Source: Candidatus Aegiribacteria sp. (GTDB lineage: Bacteria > Fermentibacterota > Fermentibacteria > Fermentibacterales > JCC-6). From it: a stretch of DNA of 5,943 bases. Below, piece after piece: positions 1 to 5,608 of the stretch. Under the pieces are notes generated by a model, which saw nothing but the letters and a program-made list of their open reading frames with translations, made no database searches and was not told the DNA's origin. The translations under genes were made by a program, and so were the position numbers. Numbering within the stretch: the first letter of the stretch is position 1; every line of letters begins with the position of its first letter. The stretch covers positions 1 to 5,943 of the forward strand of contig JAUVUL010000137.1 of the NCBI GenBank assembly GCA_030600975.1, written 5' to 3'.

Positions 1-1007
1 ATACCGGCTTTGCTAAGGAGTCGGGCGGCACGTTCAACATGCTTCAACGTGAAATTCTTCCCCAGAGCCTTAAGCATTCTCTCAGAACCCGATTCGGGTG
101 TACAGGATACCTCGATGAAATTGGCTTCCTTCATCAGCGCAACAAGCTCTTCGGTAACAGCACCAGGGTTGATTCCCATTGTATTAAAGGATACTCTGAT
201 TTGCCTTTTGATTATCTCCCTGCAGATTTCCAATGCGTGCTCAAGAGGAATGTTGAATGTTGAATCAGTGAACTCAATTACCTGGGGATTACAGTTCTCA
301 ATAATATCCTCGATTTCATCAACAACTCTTTCAGGGTCTCTCAATCTGTAATGACACCCCTCTATTCTGTTGTAAACGCAATAACTGCATGTAAGCGCGC
401 AGCCCCGCTTGGTCTGAACGGGATACAGGGAGTAATTGAGACGGTATTTCTCCCAGTCAACCCACCTGTAAATCCGGGGCAGGGCCAGCTCATCCAGATC
501 TTCGATTCTTACAACAGGATTCCCGGTTACTCTGCTCTCATTCCTGTAGAATAGACCGCCTATCGATGAAATGTCAGAATTCAACTCAAGATACCGGGCA
601 AACTGTACCATAGTTTCCTCACCCTCACCGAATACTGCATAATCCACACCCAGGAAATCCATGATCCTCTCCGGCATGATACTGACAGCTGCTCCTCCAA
701 TCACAAGTGGCGCGGACGTCGCTCTTTTGACAGGATCGATCACATTTTCTTTCACAGCATCCAGGTAGAAATGAGAGTGTTGACGATCCAGATTATCGAT
801 ATTCCGGATTGAGACGGCTACCAGATCCGGTATGAATCGGCGAATCTTTCTGGTAATCATGGAAGAAGGATTATCAGCAAACAGTATATCCAGTAATTGA
901 ACATCAAAGCCTGAGCGCTCCAGACTTGAGGCAATATAACACGCTCCATTGGGCGGAATCGGCCACGGATGCCTTTCTCTGTTGGATGAGATCAGAAGTA
1001 TCTTCAC
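1..1007 (-). CDS. B12-binding-type radical SAM enzyme, 3' end beyond the window
   Basis: The reading frame is open for 335 codons from a GTG at 1007 to the left edge, so only the N-terminal part is present. Residues 1-150 look like the cobalamin-binding (Rossmann-like) domain that precedes many radical SAM domains: PPNGACYIA at 18-26, VIGGAA at 102-107 and VFGEGEE at 125-131 match the usual PP.G..Y.A, VGG and GEGE signatures. I do not see the DxHxxG cobalamin-ligand motif, so real B12 binding is uncertain. The radical SAM core starts near residue 197. Its cluster-binding motif is C203-x3-C207-x2-C210 in KRGCALTCSYC, followed by the DSTF strand at 248-251 and ESGSERML at 305-312. In this family such domains bind a [4Fe-4S] cluster and cleave SAM to the 5'-deoxyadenosyl radical, for methyl transfer or other C-H chemistry; the substrate here is unknown. 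The start is chosen because AGGA (1015-1018) lies 7 nt upstream and the nearby ATG at 1015 hits a stop after three codons. It begins 9 nt after the fusion gene, so the two are very likely co-transcribed. Confidence 0.9.
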   Translation of the reverse strand, partial: MKILLISSNRERHPWPIPPNGACYIASSLERSGFDVQLLDILFADNPSSMITRKIRRFIPDLVAVSIRNIDNLDRQHSHFYLDAVKENVIDPVKRATSAPLVIGGAAVSIMPERIMDFLGVDYAVFGEGEETMVQFARYLELNSDISSIGGLFYRNESRVTGNPVVRIEDLDELALPRIYRWVDWEKYRLNYSLYPVQTKRGCALTCSYCVYNRIEGCHYRLRDPERVVDEIEDIIENCNPQVIEFTDSTFNIPLEHALEICREIIKRQIRVSFNTMGINPGAVTEELVALMKEANFIEVSCTPESGSERMLKALGKNFTLKHVERAARLLSKAG

Positions 1008-1014
1008 AAATCCA

Positions 1015-1018
1015 TCCT
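1015..1018 (-). promoter_or_regulatory. Ribosome binding site that decides the GTG start at 1007
   Basis: AGGA lies 7 nt before the GTG and overlaps the TAG stop codon (1017-1019) of the upstream fusion gene. This overlap suggests translational coupling. It supports GTG over the ATG at 1015, which is followed by a stop. Confidence 0.6.
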
Positions 1019-2996
1019 ATCTCAATTCAGGGTAAAAGCTATGGAGAATCCTGATCTCTTCTTCTGTCAGATTTGTTAGAAGATCCTTCTGACTTTCAAC
1101 AAGATCATTAATGTACTTTACATTATATATTTTCTTGTAGTTATACAATTCATGGAAAGACCGTTCTTTAATCATCTGGTGATCGTCAATGAAGAAATAT
1201 TGATACAGGCGGGGATTGCTTTTCTTGAACAGTTCAGCGCCCTTGATAAGATCAAGCCTCATAGGAACTGCGGGTGCATCGTTCACTTTAATGTAATGTC
1301 TTACCTGTCCAATCTTTTCAAAATTGAATTCCTTCTGGTAATAGTCACAATGGTGCGGATTGATCATCATGCATAAATCAGTGCAGCCCAGAAGATGATG
1401 ACTCAGTATAAAAGCCTTTCTGAAGAGAGAAAGGAGAACTACTCTGCTCTCGCCGCGTGTTATTGAAGTATCCACTGCGAGACTGCATAATTCGCAGATG
1501 AGAGAGTCTTTCTTACGTATTTTGCTGATCTCACTGTTAAAAAGCTCGTTAATCGGGAGTCGGTCATCAGACTCCTGAATTATGGTTAATGTTCCACAGA
1601 CATTCCCGTTTTTCCTGACAGTTATCAGAGAACTTGTTGGTAGGAGGTTGTGAAAGCTAATTCTCATCGAAGAAGGATCCGGTTTTTGAAAACCGGATGA
1701 GATATAAGTATCATATATTAATCTGAAGGCTTCTTTCATCTCATCTATGCTTTCCGGAAGCGTGGCATCTGAAATAGTATCAATTGTATTTTCACCGGTT
1801 TGTTTAACTTCTTCAACCCGGCTATTGCTTTGTTTGACAGTGTCTTTTTCTGAAAGAAGAGATTCTTTCTGTTCGAATATGCTGTCACTTGATGCTGAAT
1901 AGCGATTCAGAATTTCAGCTGACAACATGCGAAATTTCGCAATGAAGGAGAAAAGAACAGCTTCAGCAGATCCTTTGAGGCGCTCCGGTGACTGATTACA
2001 GCCGGAACATATCTGACCGGGCATATACTGTTCTTTATACTGCATCAAGGAATCAAGTGAATCAGAAAGAATATTGCCGAGAGGGTTCCGCGCGGACTGA
2101 TCATTGCAGCAGATTGAACTTCCATCAGCGGCAATAAAGAAGTTCGCGTTCCAGAGACAGGGAAATTTGAAGCTTCTTACAAGGTCTGCTATCTCGCCTG
2201 TGCTCGAGAAAAAACGCTTCAGGACAAGCTTCATCCGAATGTTCACGTCATTAACAGTGCGTCCATTGTACCTCCTGAACAGGTCTTTGTACATATCGAC
2301 TGTAACAATGTTGCTCCGGATCAGACCTGATCGGTTACTGGTTGCGGGAAACAGTACGAGTTCTATCTCTCCAAGTCCCTTCTTGCGTGCAAGCCTCGTC
2401 AGATAGTCAATTGTTTCCGGGAAGTCATGTCTTATGATCTCTGTCTCGGGTGGAGAGATGTGAAAATAGAGTTTTGACAACTGTTCCTTCGCTCTGTACT
2501 CCATCGCCTTTTCAACACCCGGCAGCGTGATTGAGAGCATAGCTTCTCCCAGGTTGCTGTCGTTCGCCATGATCAATCCGTATGATTCAGGTATTATCGT
2601 CGGTAAGGAGATGATCAGTGAGATACCGTTCTCAAGAAATGTATCCATTATCCCGGGTTTATCCAGTCTTGAACCGTTTGTCACAACGGAAACTTCCGGT
2701 GGTGGAATAGCGGATACACTCCATTCACTGAGCATTTCACCGAACATCCTTATTCTCTCATTGAACTCAGGGTGAAGAGTTGGCTCACCATCGCCTGAGT
2801 TGGCTATATAGCGCACATGAATCCCGGATTCCGCTGATTGCAATACCCGTTGAATAAGTGTTTTCGTAACAGTGTATGACTGAAACTCTCTAGGACCGTC
2901 ATAGCTGTCCGTATTTATGCTGCACAGTCTGCAGGAATAATTGCATATACCGTGTACCAGGCTATTGTTTATGGATATAGCTCGATTTGTTTTCAT
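1017..2996 (-). CDS. Radical SAM/SPASM-type enzyme fused to a FeeM-like N-acyltransferase
   Basis: This 659-residue protein joins two enzymes. Residues 1-340 are a radical SAM enzyme: C18-x3-C22-x2-C25 (GICNYSCRLC) binds the SAM cluster, SGDGEPTLHP at 67-76 is the GGEP-like SAM-binding strand, and C280, C296/C297, C330 and C333 form a SPASM/twitch-like cluster region with the usual DG...CC and LGN(I) context (291-309). Residues 365-412 are a polar, low-complexity linker. Residues 414-583 match the N-acyl amino acid synthase FeeM family of GNAT/autoinducer-synthase-like folds: AFRLIYDTYI.SGF (423-436), NLLPTSSLITV (450-460), CGTLTI (467-472), CELCSLAVD (501-509), INPHHCDYYQKEFNFEKIG (545-563) and APAVPMRLDL (574-583). 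FeeM enzymes transfer a long acyl chain from acyl-ACP to an amino acid amine. The 76-residue tail is unassigned. Start: ATG at 2996, with AGG-containing SD (GGCAGG) 4 nt upstream and an in-frame stop just before it. No signal peptide, so cytoplasmic. The family assignments are from motif recognition; the joint product is inference. Confidence 0.9.
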   Translation of the reverse strand: MKTNRAISINNSLVHGICNYSCRLCSINTDSYDGPREFQSYTVTKTLIQRVLQSAESGIHVRYIANSGDGEPTLHPEFNERIRMFGEMLSEWSVSAIPPPEVSVVTNGSRLDKPGIMDTFLENGISLIISLPTIIPESYGLIMANDSNLGEAMLSITLPGVEKAMEYRAKEQLSKLYFHISPPETEIIRHDFPETIDYLTRLARKKGLGEIELVLFPATSNRSGLIRSNIVTVDMYKDLFRRYNGRTVNDVNIRMKLVLKRFFSSTGEIADLVRSFKFPCLWNANFFIAADGSSICCNDQSARNPLGNILSDSLDSLMQYKEQYMPGQICSGCNQSPERLKGSAEAVLFSFIAKFRMLSAEILNRYSASSDSIFEQKESLLSEKDTVKQSNSRVEEVKQTGENTIDTISDATLPESIDEMKEAFRLIYDTYISSGFQKPDPSSMRISFHNLLPTSSLITVRKNGNVCGTLTIIQESDDRLPINELFNSEISKIRKKDSLICELCSLAVDTSITRGESRVVLLSLFRKAFILSHHLLGCTDLCMMINPHHCDYYQKEFNFEKIGQVRHYIKVNDAPAVPMRLDLIKGAELFKKSNPRLYQYFFIDDHQMIKERSFHELYNYKKIYNVKYINDLVESQKDLLTNLTEEEIRILHSFYPELR

Positions 2997-3031
2997 GATT
3001 CCTGCCTACTGTAAAGCAACCGTTTTGATTG

Positions 3032-3048
3032 AATAGTATAATACTATT
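3032..3048. promoter_or_regulatory. Perfect inverted repeat overlapping the fusion-gene promoter
   Basis: AATAGTA, a 3-base centre, then TACTATT form a perfect 7-bp-arm palindrome 36 nt before the fusion-gene ATG. It overlaps the TAGTATTAT promoter-like element, a position where a dimeric repressor would block RNA polymerase. A shorter related palindrome, GAATAGTATTC, lies at 4839-4849 upstream of the lipoprotein. All bases are A/T-rich, so chance is not excluded, and an operator role is inference. Confidence 0.4.
3038..3046 (-). promoter_or_regulatory. Promoter-like -10 element of the radical SAM operon
   Basis: TAGTATTAT read on the minus strand contains TATTAT, one mismatch from the bacterial -10 consensus. 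It sits 41 nt before the fusion-gene ATG, giving a plausible leader of about 34 nt. The same 9-mer occurs 40 nt before the lipoprotein ATG. No good -35 hexamer is present at 16-18 bp; TTGATG at 15 bp is the nearest. Confidence 0.4.
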
Positions 3049-3077
3049 TAGGTATTATCATCAAGATTTATTCCCGT

Positions 3078-3227
3078 TTACTTAATCAAGAACAAGTAAT
3101 TGTCAGTCCAGGCAGGTTCGAAGTCACATTCTATTTTTTTCCGAGCTTCAGGATCAGCAGGATTTCCTCGATAAGGGGCTGCCAGGATTGACAGCCCCGA
3201 GTTACCCTCTCCTATCTTGATGTTTCT
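3078..3227 (-). pseudogene. Possible coding remnant without a start codon
   Basis: A 49-codon open stretch runs from just after a TGA (3228-3230) to a TAA (3078-3080) between the lipoprotein and the fusion gene. Its translation has a protein-like composition, for example APYRGNPADPEARKKIECDF at residues 17-36 followed by EPAWTDNYLFLIK. There is no in-frame ATG, GTG or TTG that would give more than a few residues. It also overlaps the last 16 nt of the lipoprotein gene in another frame and includes the hairpin at 3175-3198. I do not recognise the family. It may be the C-terminal scrap of a deleted gene, or a chance open frame. Confidence 0.25.
3175..3198 (-). terminator. Probable terminator of the lipoprotein gene
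   Basis: On the minus strand GGGGCTG pairs with CAGCCCC, and after one internal mismatch two more pairs (CA/TG) close a 4-base loop. The hairpin begins 13 nt after the lipoprotein stop codon. Only TTATC follows, so the U-tract is weak; it may act as a transcript-stabilising 3' hairpin or attenuator rather than a full terminator. Confidence 0.5.
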
Positions 3228-4780
3228 TCAAGAAGAATGGTAAAGGTACCTTCACCGGAGGAGTACTTTTCGACCATCAGAAAGCAGTCTCCCGCCTGGT
3301 CTTCATTTATGGTGAATCTCAGAAGGGAATTGTTTCCATCCCCGCCGTCATCGTCGTAAAGGTTCTCTCCGTTAGGCATGATGAGCGTTTGAGTAGGGTC
3401 CAGTTCATCGCTTTCAACGGATATGGAGTAGCTTATGCCTGCCTGAAGGTTGAGCCTGTAAATAAGGCTTTCAGTTTCATAGGGTGCGTATACTTCCGTT
3501 GACCTGCCGACTCTGAGAGTACTTATGCCCTCGTCATCTTCGGACCATGAGAATGTTACCTCATCTTCATCCGAACCACTGTAGGGTGATACGAGGGCAA
3601 TGTAATCACCCCGAAGGAGTGGTTTAACAATCCTTGAGTCTGAACCGAGATCCTGGTAATCATCGTTTGAGGCGATGCATTGTATGCTACCTTCAGTATC
3701 CCTCTGGAGGAGAGTAAGGCATACATCGATGTAACCGGAAGCGTTCAATTCGTAAACCGCAGTATTTTCAACAGTGAATGTGAAAGCAGCCACCGGAGTG
3801 AAGGGATTGAGAAATCCGGGCGCTTCCCAGCTCTCTATAATATCCGGCCACCAGGCAATCACGAAATTTCTGTCAGGAATTATATTACCTGTATAGTTCA
3901 TGTCCATCTGCGGAGCGGGGATTTCTACTTTTTCCAGTGCTTCCTCGTCGATGGATTCCATCTCAAGAGTAAATCTTCCATGACTTCCAGCGGAATAGGG
4001 CATGACAAGGACTATATAATCTCCCACGTCCAGTTCTCTGACTATTCTGGAGTAAGAGCCGCTGTAATCATCATTGTATTCCACGAATGAGTAGGTTCCT
4101 TCTTCAATGGTCATAAGAATCAGATAGGGGTCAAAATCATCGGATTCCAGTGATATTGAAACCAGTTCTTCGTTCTCCATCGTGAAAGGAAAGAGTTCCG
4201 CCTGGGAGTAGTTATAAATGTAAACATCGTTCTCAAGTGCTTCTCTGAGGATTCCATACAGGTAAGCATTGTAGCTGCCTTCTTCGATCCATCCCGTTAT
4301 CATCCCTCCTGAAAAATCGGTTGCATGAATAAAGGCTTCAAGATCCTCAGGAGTTCCTTCCTCAATAATAACGTCGTAAAGACCCCTGGTATCATCGGGC
4401 GAAAAGACCAGGAGTTGTCCTCCTAACGGGGTTCCATCAAGTACAATCCTTGCACTGGTGGTCTCTTTCCAGTTGTCGTTGAAGGCTATGAGATTGCCAT
4501 CTCCATCAATTACCGCTGCAATGGGATCGAAATCGTAGCTTCTTACATCAATAACTATTATTCCGCTTCCAGATATTTCATGCACAGCGGTATAGGTATC
4601 CGGTTGAACAGGACAGCCCCTGGCGAAGAGAGCACTACCGGCCCTGGACCAGGCATCGGTAAGTGTGTGTGTTTTCTCCGGCAGGGCGCTTCTTATTACA
4701 TTGCCGGGGGCCGCTACTCCGTTGGAGCAACCTGCTGTCAGCATTGACAGCACGATCACAAAGGTCATCAGTGTTTTCAT
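3212..4780 (-). CDS. Secreted lipoprotein with four PPC-like beta-sandwich repeats
   Basis: The 522-residue product begins with a lipoprotein signal peptide: K2, a hydrophobic stretch at 4-16 and lipobox TAG-C18, so the mature protein should be lipidated at C18 and anchored to a membrane. The rest is acidic and made of four degenerate repeats at about 81-142, 213-276, 347-414 and 457-519. Each has a D-F/L-D-P-like entry (DFDP 83-86, DFDP 215-218, YID 350-352, LDP 460-462), a Gly turn, an Asn/Asp-rich loop (NDN 101-103, NDD 236-238, NDD 372-374, DDD 476-478), and in the first three copies [SA]RIV (110-113, 244-247, 382-385). A GDY/GDC turn (253-255, 391-393, 497-499) and a closing FTL-type strand follow in copies 2-4. 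This is the pattern of bacterial pre-peptidase C-terminal (PPC) domains, which act as secreted accessory or binding modules; the Asp/Asn loops might bind calcium. No catalytic domain is visible, and function is unknown. Start is supported by AGGAGA 4 nt upstream. Confidence 0.88.
   Translation of the reverse strand: MKTLMTFVIVLSMLTAGCSNGVAAPGNVIRSALPEKTHTLTDAWSRAGSALFARGCPVQPDTYTAVHEISGSGIIVIDVRSYDFDPIAAVIDGDGNLIAFNDNWKETTSARIVLDGTPLGGQLLVFSPDDTRGLYDVIIEEGTPEDLEAFIHATDFSGGMITGWIEEGSYNAYLYGILREALENDVYIYNYSQAELFPFTMENEELVSISLESDDFDPYLILMTIEEGTYSFVEYNDDYSGSYSRIVRELDVGDYIVLVMPYSAGSHGRFTLEMESIDEEALEKVEIPAPQMDMNYTGNIIPDRNFVIAWWPDIIESWEAPGFLNPFTPVAAFTFTVENTAVYELNASGYIDVCLTLLQRDTEGSIQCIASNDDYQDLGSDSRIVKPLLRGDYIALVSPYSGSDEDEVTFSWSEDDEGISTLRVGRSTEVYAPYETESLIYRLNLQAGISYSISVESDELDPTQTLIMPNGENLYDDDGGDGNNSLLRFTINEDQAGDCFLMVEKYSSGEGTFTILLEETSR
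4733..4752. repeat. Perfect 8-bp inverted repeat inside the signal-peptide codons
   Basis: TGCTGTCA and TGACAGCA flank a GCAT loop. The repeat lies 28-48 nt into the lipoprotein coding sequence, over the hydrophobic core and lipobox codons. It would form a stable hairpin in the early mRNA. It may be coincidental, since Leu, Ser, Thr and Ala codons produce such sequences easily. Confidence 0.4.
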
Positions 4781-4784
4781 ATTA

Positions 4785-4790
4785 TCTCCT
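4785..4790 (-). promoter_or_regulatory. Strong Shine-Dalgarno of the lipoprotein gene
   Basis: AGGAGA read on the minus strand lies 4 nt before the ATG at 4780 and fixes this start. Confidence 0.7.
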
Positions 4791-4820
4791 GATTCTGTTG
4801 AATTTCTATAATAAGTAAAG

Positions 4821-4829
4821 ATAATACTA
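4821..4829 (-). promoter_or_regulatory. Promoter-like -10 element of the lipoprotein gene
   Basis: TAGTATTAT on the minus strand is identical to the element before the radical SAM operon and lies 40 nt before the lipoprotein ATG. It contains the near-consensus -10 hexamer TATTAT. A second TATTAT lies further downstream at 4808-4813 and is an alternative. TTTACA at 4852-4857 resembles a -35 box but is 25 bp away, too far for a normal sigma-70 promoter. Confidence 0.4.
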
Positions 4830-4861
4830 AATAAGCACGAATACTATTCCATGTAAAGATG

Positions 4862-4911
4862 CAACCCGGTAATTATGAATCACAACCCGGAATTTTCCGA
4901 TATCTCTCCGG
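4862..4911. repeat. Direct repeat CAACCCGG with 21-bp phasing between divergent genes
   Basis: CAACCCGG occurs at 4862-4869 and again at 4883-4890, each followed by an A/T-rich AATT-containing stretch. A third CCGG at 4908-4911 continues the same 21-bp step. Two helical turns between copies would put them on one face of the DNA, as in tandem regulator sites. The block lies in the roughly 200-bp divergent region between the lipoprotein and flavodoxin genes. No other gene is visible there. Confidence 0.4.
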
Positions 4912-4949
4912 ACTTTGCAGTAATGAAATACATCCCCGGCAGCCAATCA

Positions 4950-4977
4950 TTGCATATGAAATAGGATTCACTATTAT
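4950..4977 (+). promoter_or_regulatory. Putative promoter of the flavodoxin gene, leaderless
   Basis: TTGCAT (4950-4955, weak -35) and TATTAT (4972-4977, one mismatch from the -10 consensus) are 16 bp apart. A start point 7 nt after the -10 would fall on the A of the ATG at 4984. No Shine-Dalgarno precedes that ATG, consistent with a leaderless mRNA. Confidence 0.4.
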
Positions 4978-4983
4978 TCCTGC

Positions 4984-5439
4984 ATGATGAAAAACGTACT
5001 GATAGCATACATGTCCTACTTCGGAAACAGCAAAAAATGTGCCGTACTTTTCGACCAGGACCTGAAGTCCAGAGGTTTCGAGACGCAACTTGTATCCATA
5101 AAGGATAATGAAAAGCCCTCTGGTGAATGGGACACCCTTGTTGTCTTCAGCCCTGTACGCATCGGCAGGGTGGTCGGGAAAACCAGGAAGTTCATCAGGA
5201 AACTGGATGGTTCAGGGAAAAACTTCGCCCTGGTAATAAGCCATGCAGCAGATCTGGACCACAGGTTCAGCCCTGTAAAACCCACGGAGAAACTCCAGGC
5301 CCGTATGGTTGAAAAGGGCATGATGAAAGCTGCTGATCCCACCTACATAAGGGTGCTCAGCAACGAAGGACCTCCCGTGGAAGGCTTTGAAGATACCCTC
5401 AGGGAACTTGCAGACAGCCTGGAGAACTCTCAGCAGTAA
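4984..5439 (+). CDS. Flavodoxin-like protein
   Basis: The 151-residue product is the length of a stand-alone short-chain flavodoxin (about 140-150). The N-terminal strand and phosphate-binding loop IAYMSYFGNSKKCA (7-20) match the flavodoxin signature, with Ser16 in the usual Thr position. VVFSPVRIGRVVG (53-65) fits the second, isoalloxazine-facing loop, with Arg59 where an aromatic residue is common, and FALVISHAAD (81-90) fits the fourth strand and third loop. FMN binding is therefore likely. Flavodoxins shuttle single electrons at low potential, and some reduce radical SAM clusters, but others of this HemG-like type have different roles. It has no signal peptide and should be cytoplasmic. 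The start could be the ATG at 4984 or at 4987; both lack a Shine-Dalgarno. It is divergent from the lipoprotein gene and monocistronic. Confidence 0.82.
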   Translation: MMKNVLIAYMSYFGNSKKCAVLFDQDLKSRGFETQLVSIKDNEKPSGEWDTLVVFSPVRIGRVVGKTRKFIRKLDGSGKNFALVISHAADLDHRFSPVKPTEKLQARMVEKGMMKAADPTYIRVLSNEGPPVEGFEDTLRELADSLENSQQ

Positions 5440-5608
5440 TCCGATAATATTCTGCGGAGGGCGCCCGCACGAACTAAGGCACCTGTACCGCCAATCGACC
5501 CTTCATGTTCGGTTACTACCGACAGGATAGTAGTGTGTAAATAATCCCTGTTTATCTGAATGAATGGCGAAATGGGCTGCGAATGCAGCCCATTTTCACA
5601 CAGTGTCC
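5440..5608. other. Convergent intergenic region
   Basis: This gap between the flavodoxin stop and the stop of the opposing gene has no convincing gene. It holds a locally G+C-rich patch with a self-complementary GGGCGCCC (5459-5466), a small hairpin TGTTCGGT/ACCGACA with one bulge (5506-5524), and the strong terminator-like hairpin at 5570-5595. I do not recognise a known small RNA in it. Confidence 0.5.
5570..5595. terminator. Bidirectional terminator hairpin between convergent genes
   Basis: AAATGGGCTGC pairs perfectly with GCAGCCCATTT over 11 bp around a GAAT loop. Read on the plus strand the stem ends in a TTTT run, and on the minus strand in TTT. It lies 14 nt after the stop of the minus-strand gene and about 130 nt after the flavodoxin stop, so it can serve both. 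Confidence 0.75.

Noticed and set aside
10..554. Plus-strand open frames over 10-351, 39-263 and 351-554
   Set aside because: They are antisense to the B12-type radical SAM gene, whose minus-strand frame is continuous and carries family motifs.
1720..1900. The polar linker as a junction created by a frameshift between two separate genes
   Set aside because: The minus-strand frame is uninterrupted across residues 365-412 and no ribosome binding site with start codon is evident at the head of the acyltransferase part.
1152..2775. Plus-strand open frames at 1152-1376, 2104-2406 and 2527-2775
   Set aside because: They are antisense shadows of the 659-residue fusion gene and show no domain-like sequence.
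2997..3211. A RiPP-type precursor peptide next to the radical SAM/SPASM enzyme
   Set aside because: SPASM enzymes often modify small peptides, so I looked for one, but no short frame with a start codon, ribosome binding site and Cys- or Gly-rich core is present in this gap or in the other intergenic regions.
3680..4090. 136-codon plus-strand open frame
   Set aside because: It is antisense to the PPC-like repeats of the lipoprotein, has no recognisable motif and no convincing ribosome binding site.
4873..5342. Minus-strand open frames opposite the flavodoxin gene
   Set aside because: They lie over the flavodoxin coding sequence, which has the clear FMN-loop signature on the plus strand.
5453..5469. 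TGCGG/CCGCA hairpin just after the flavodoxin stop as its terminator
   Set aside because: The stem is only 5 bp and has no T-run after it; the hairpin at 5570-5595 is the better terminator.
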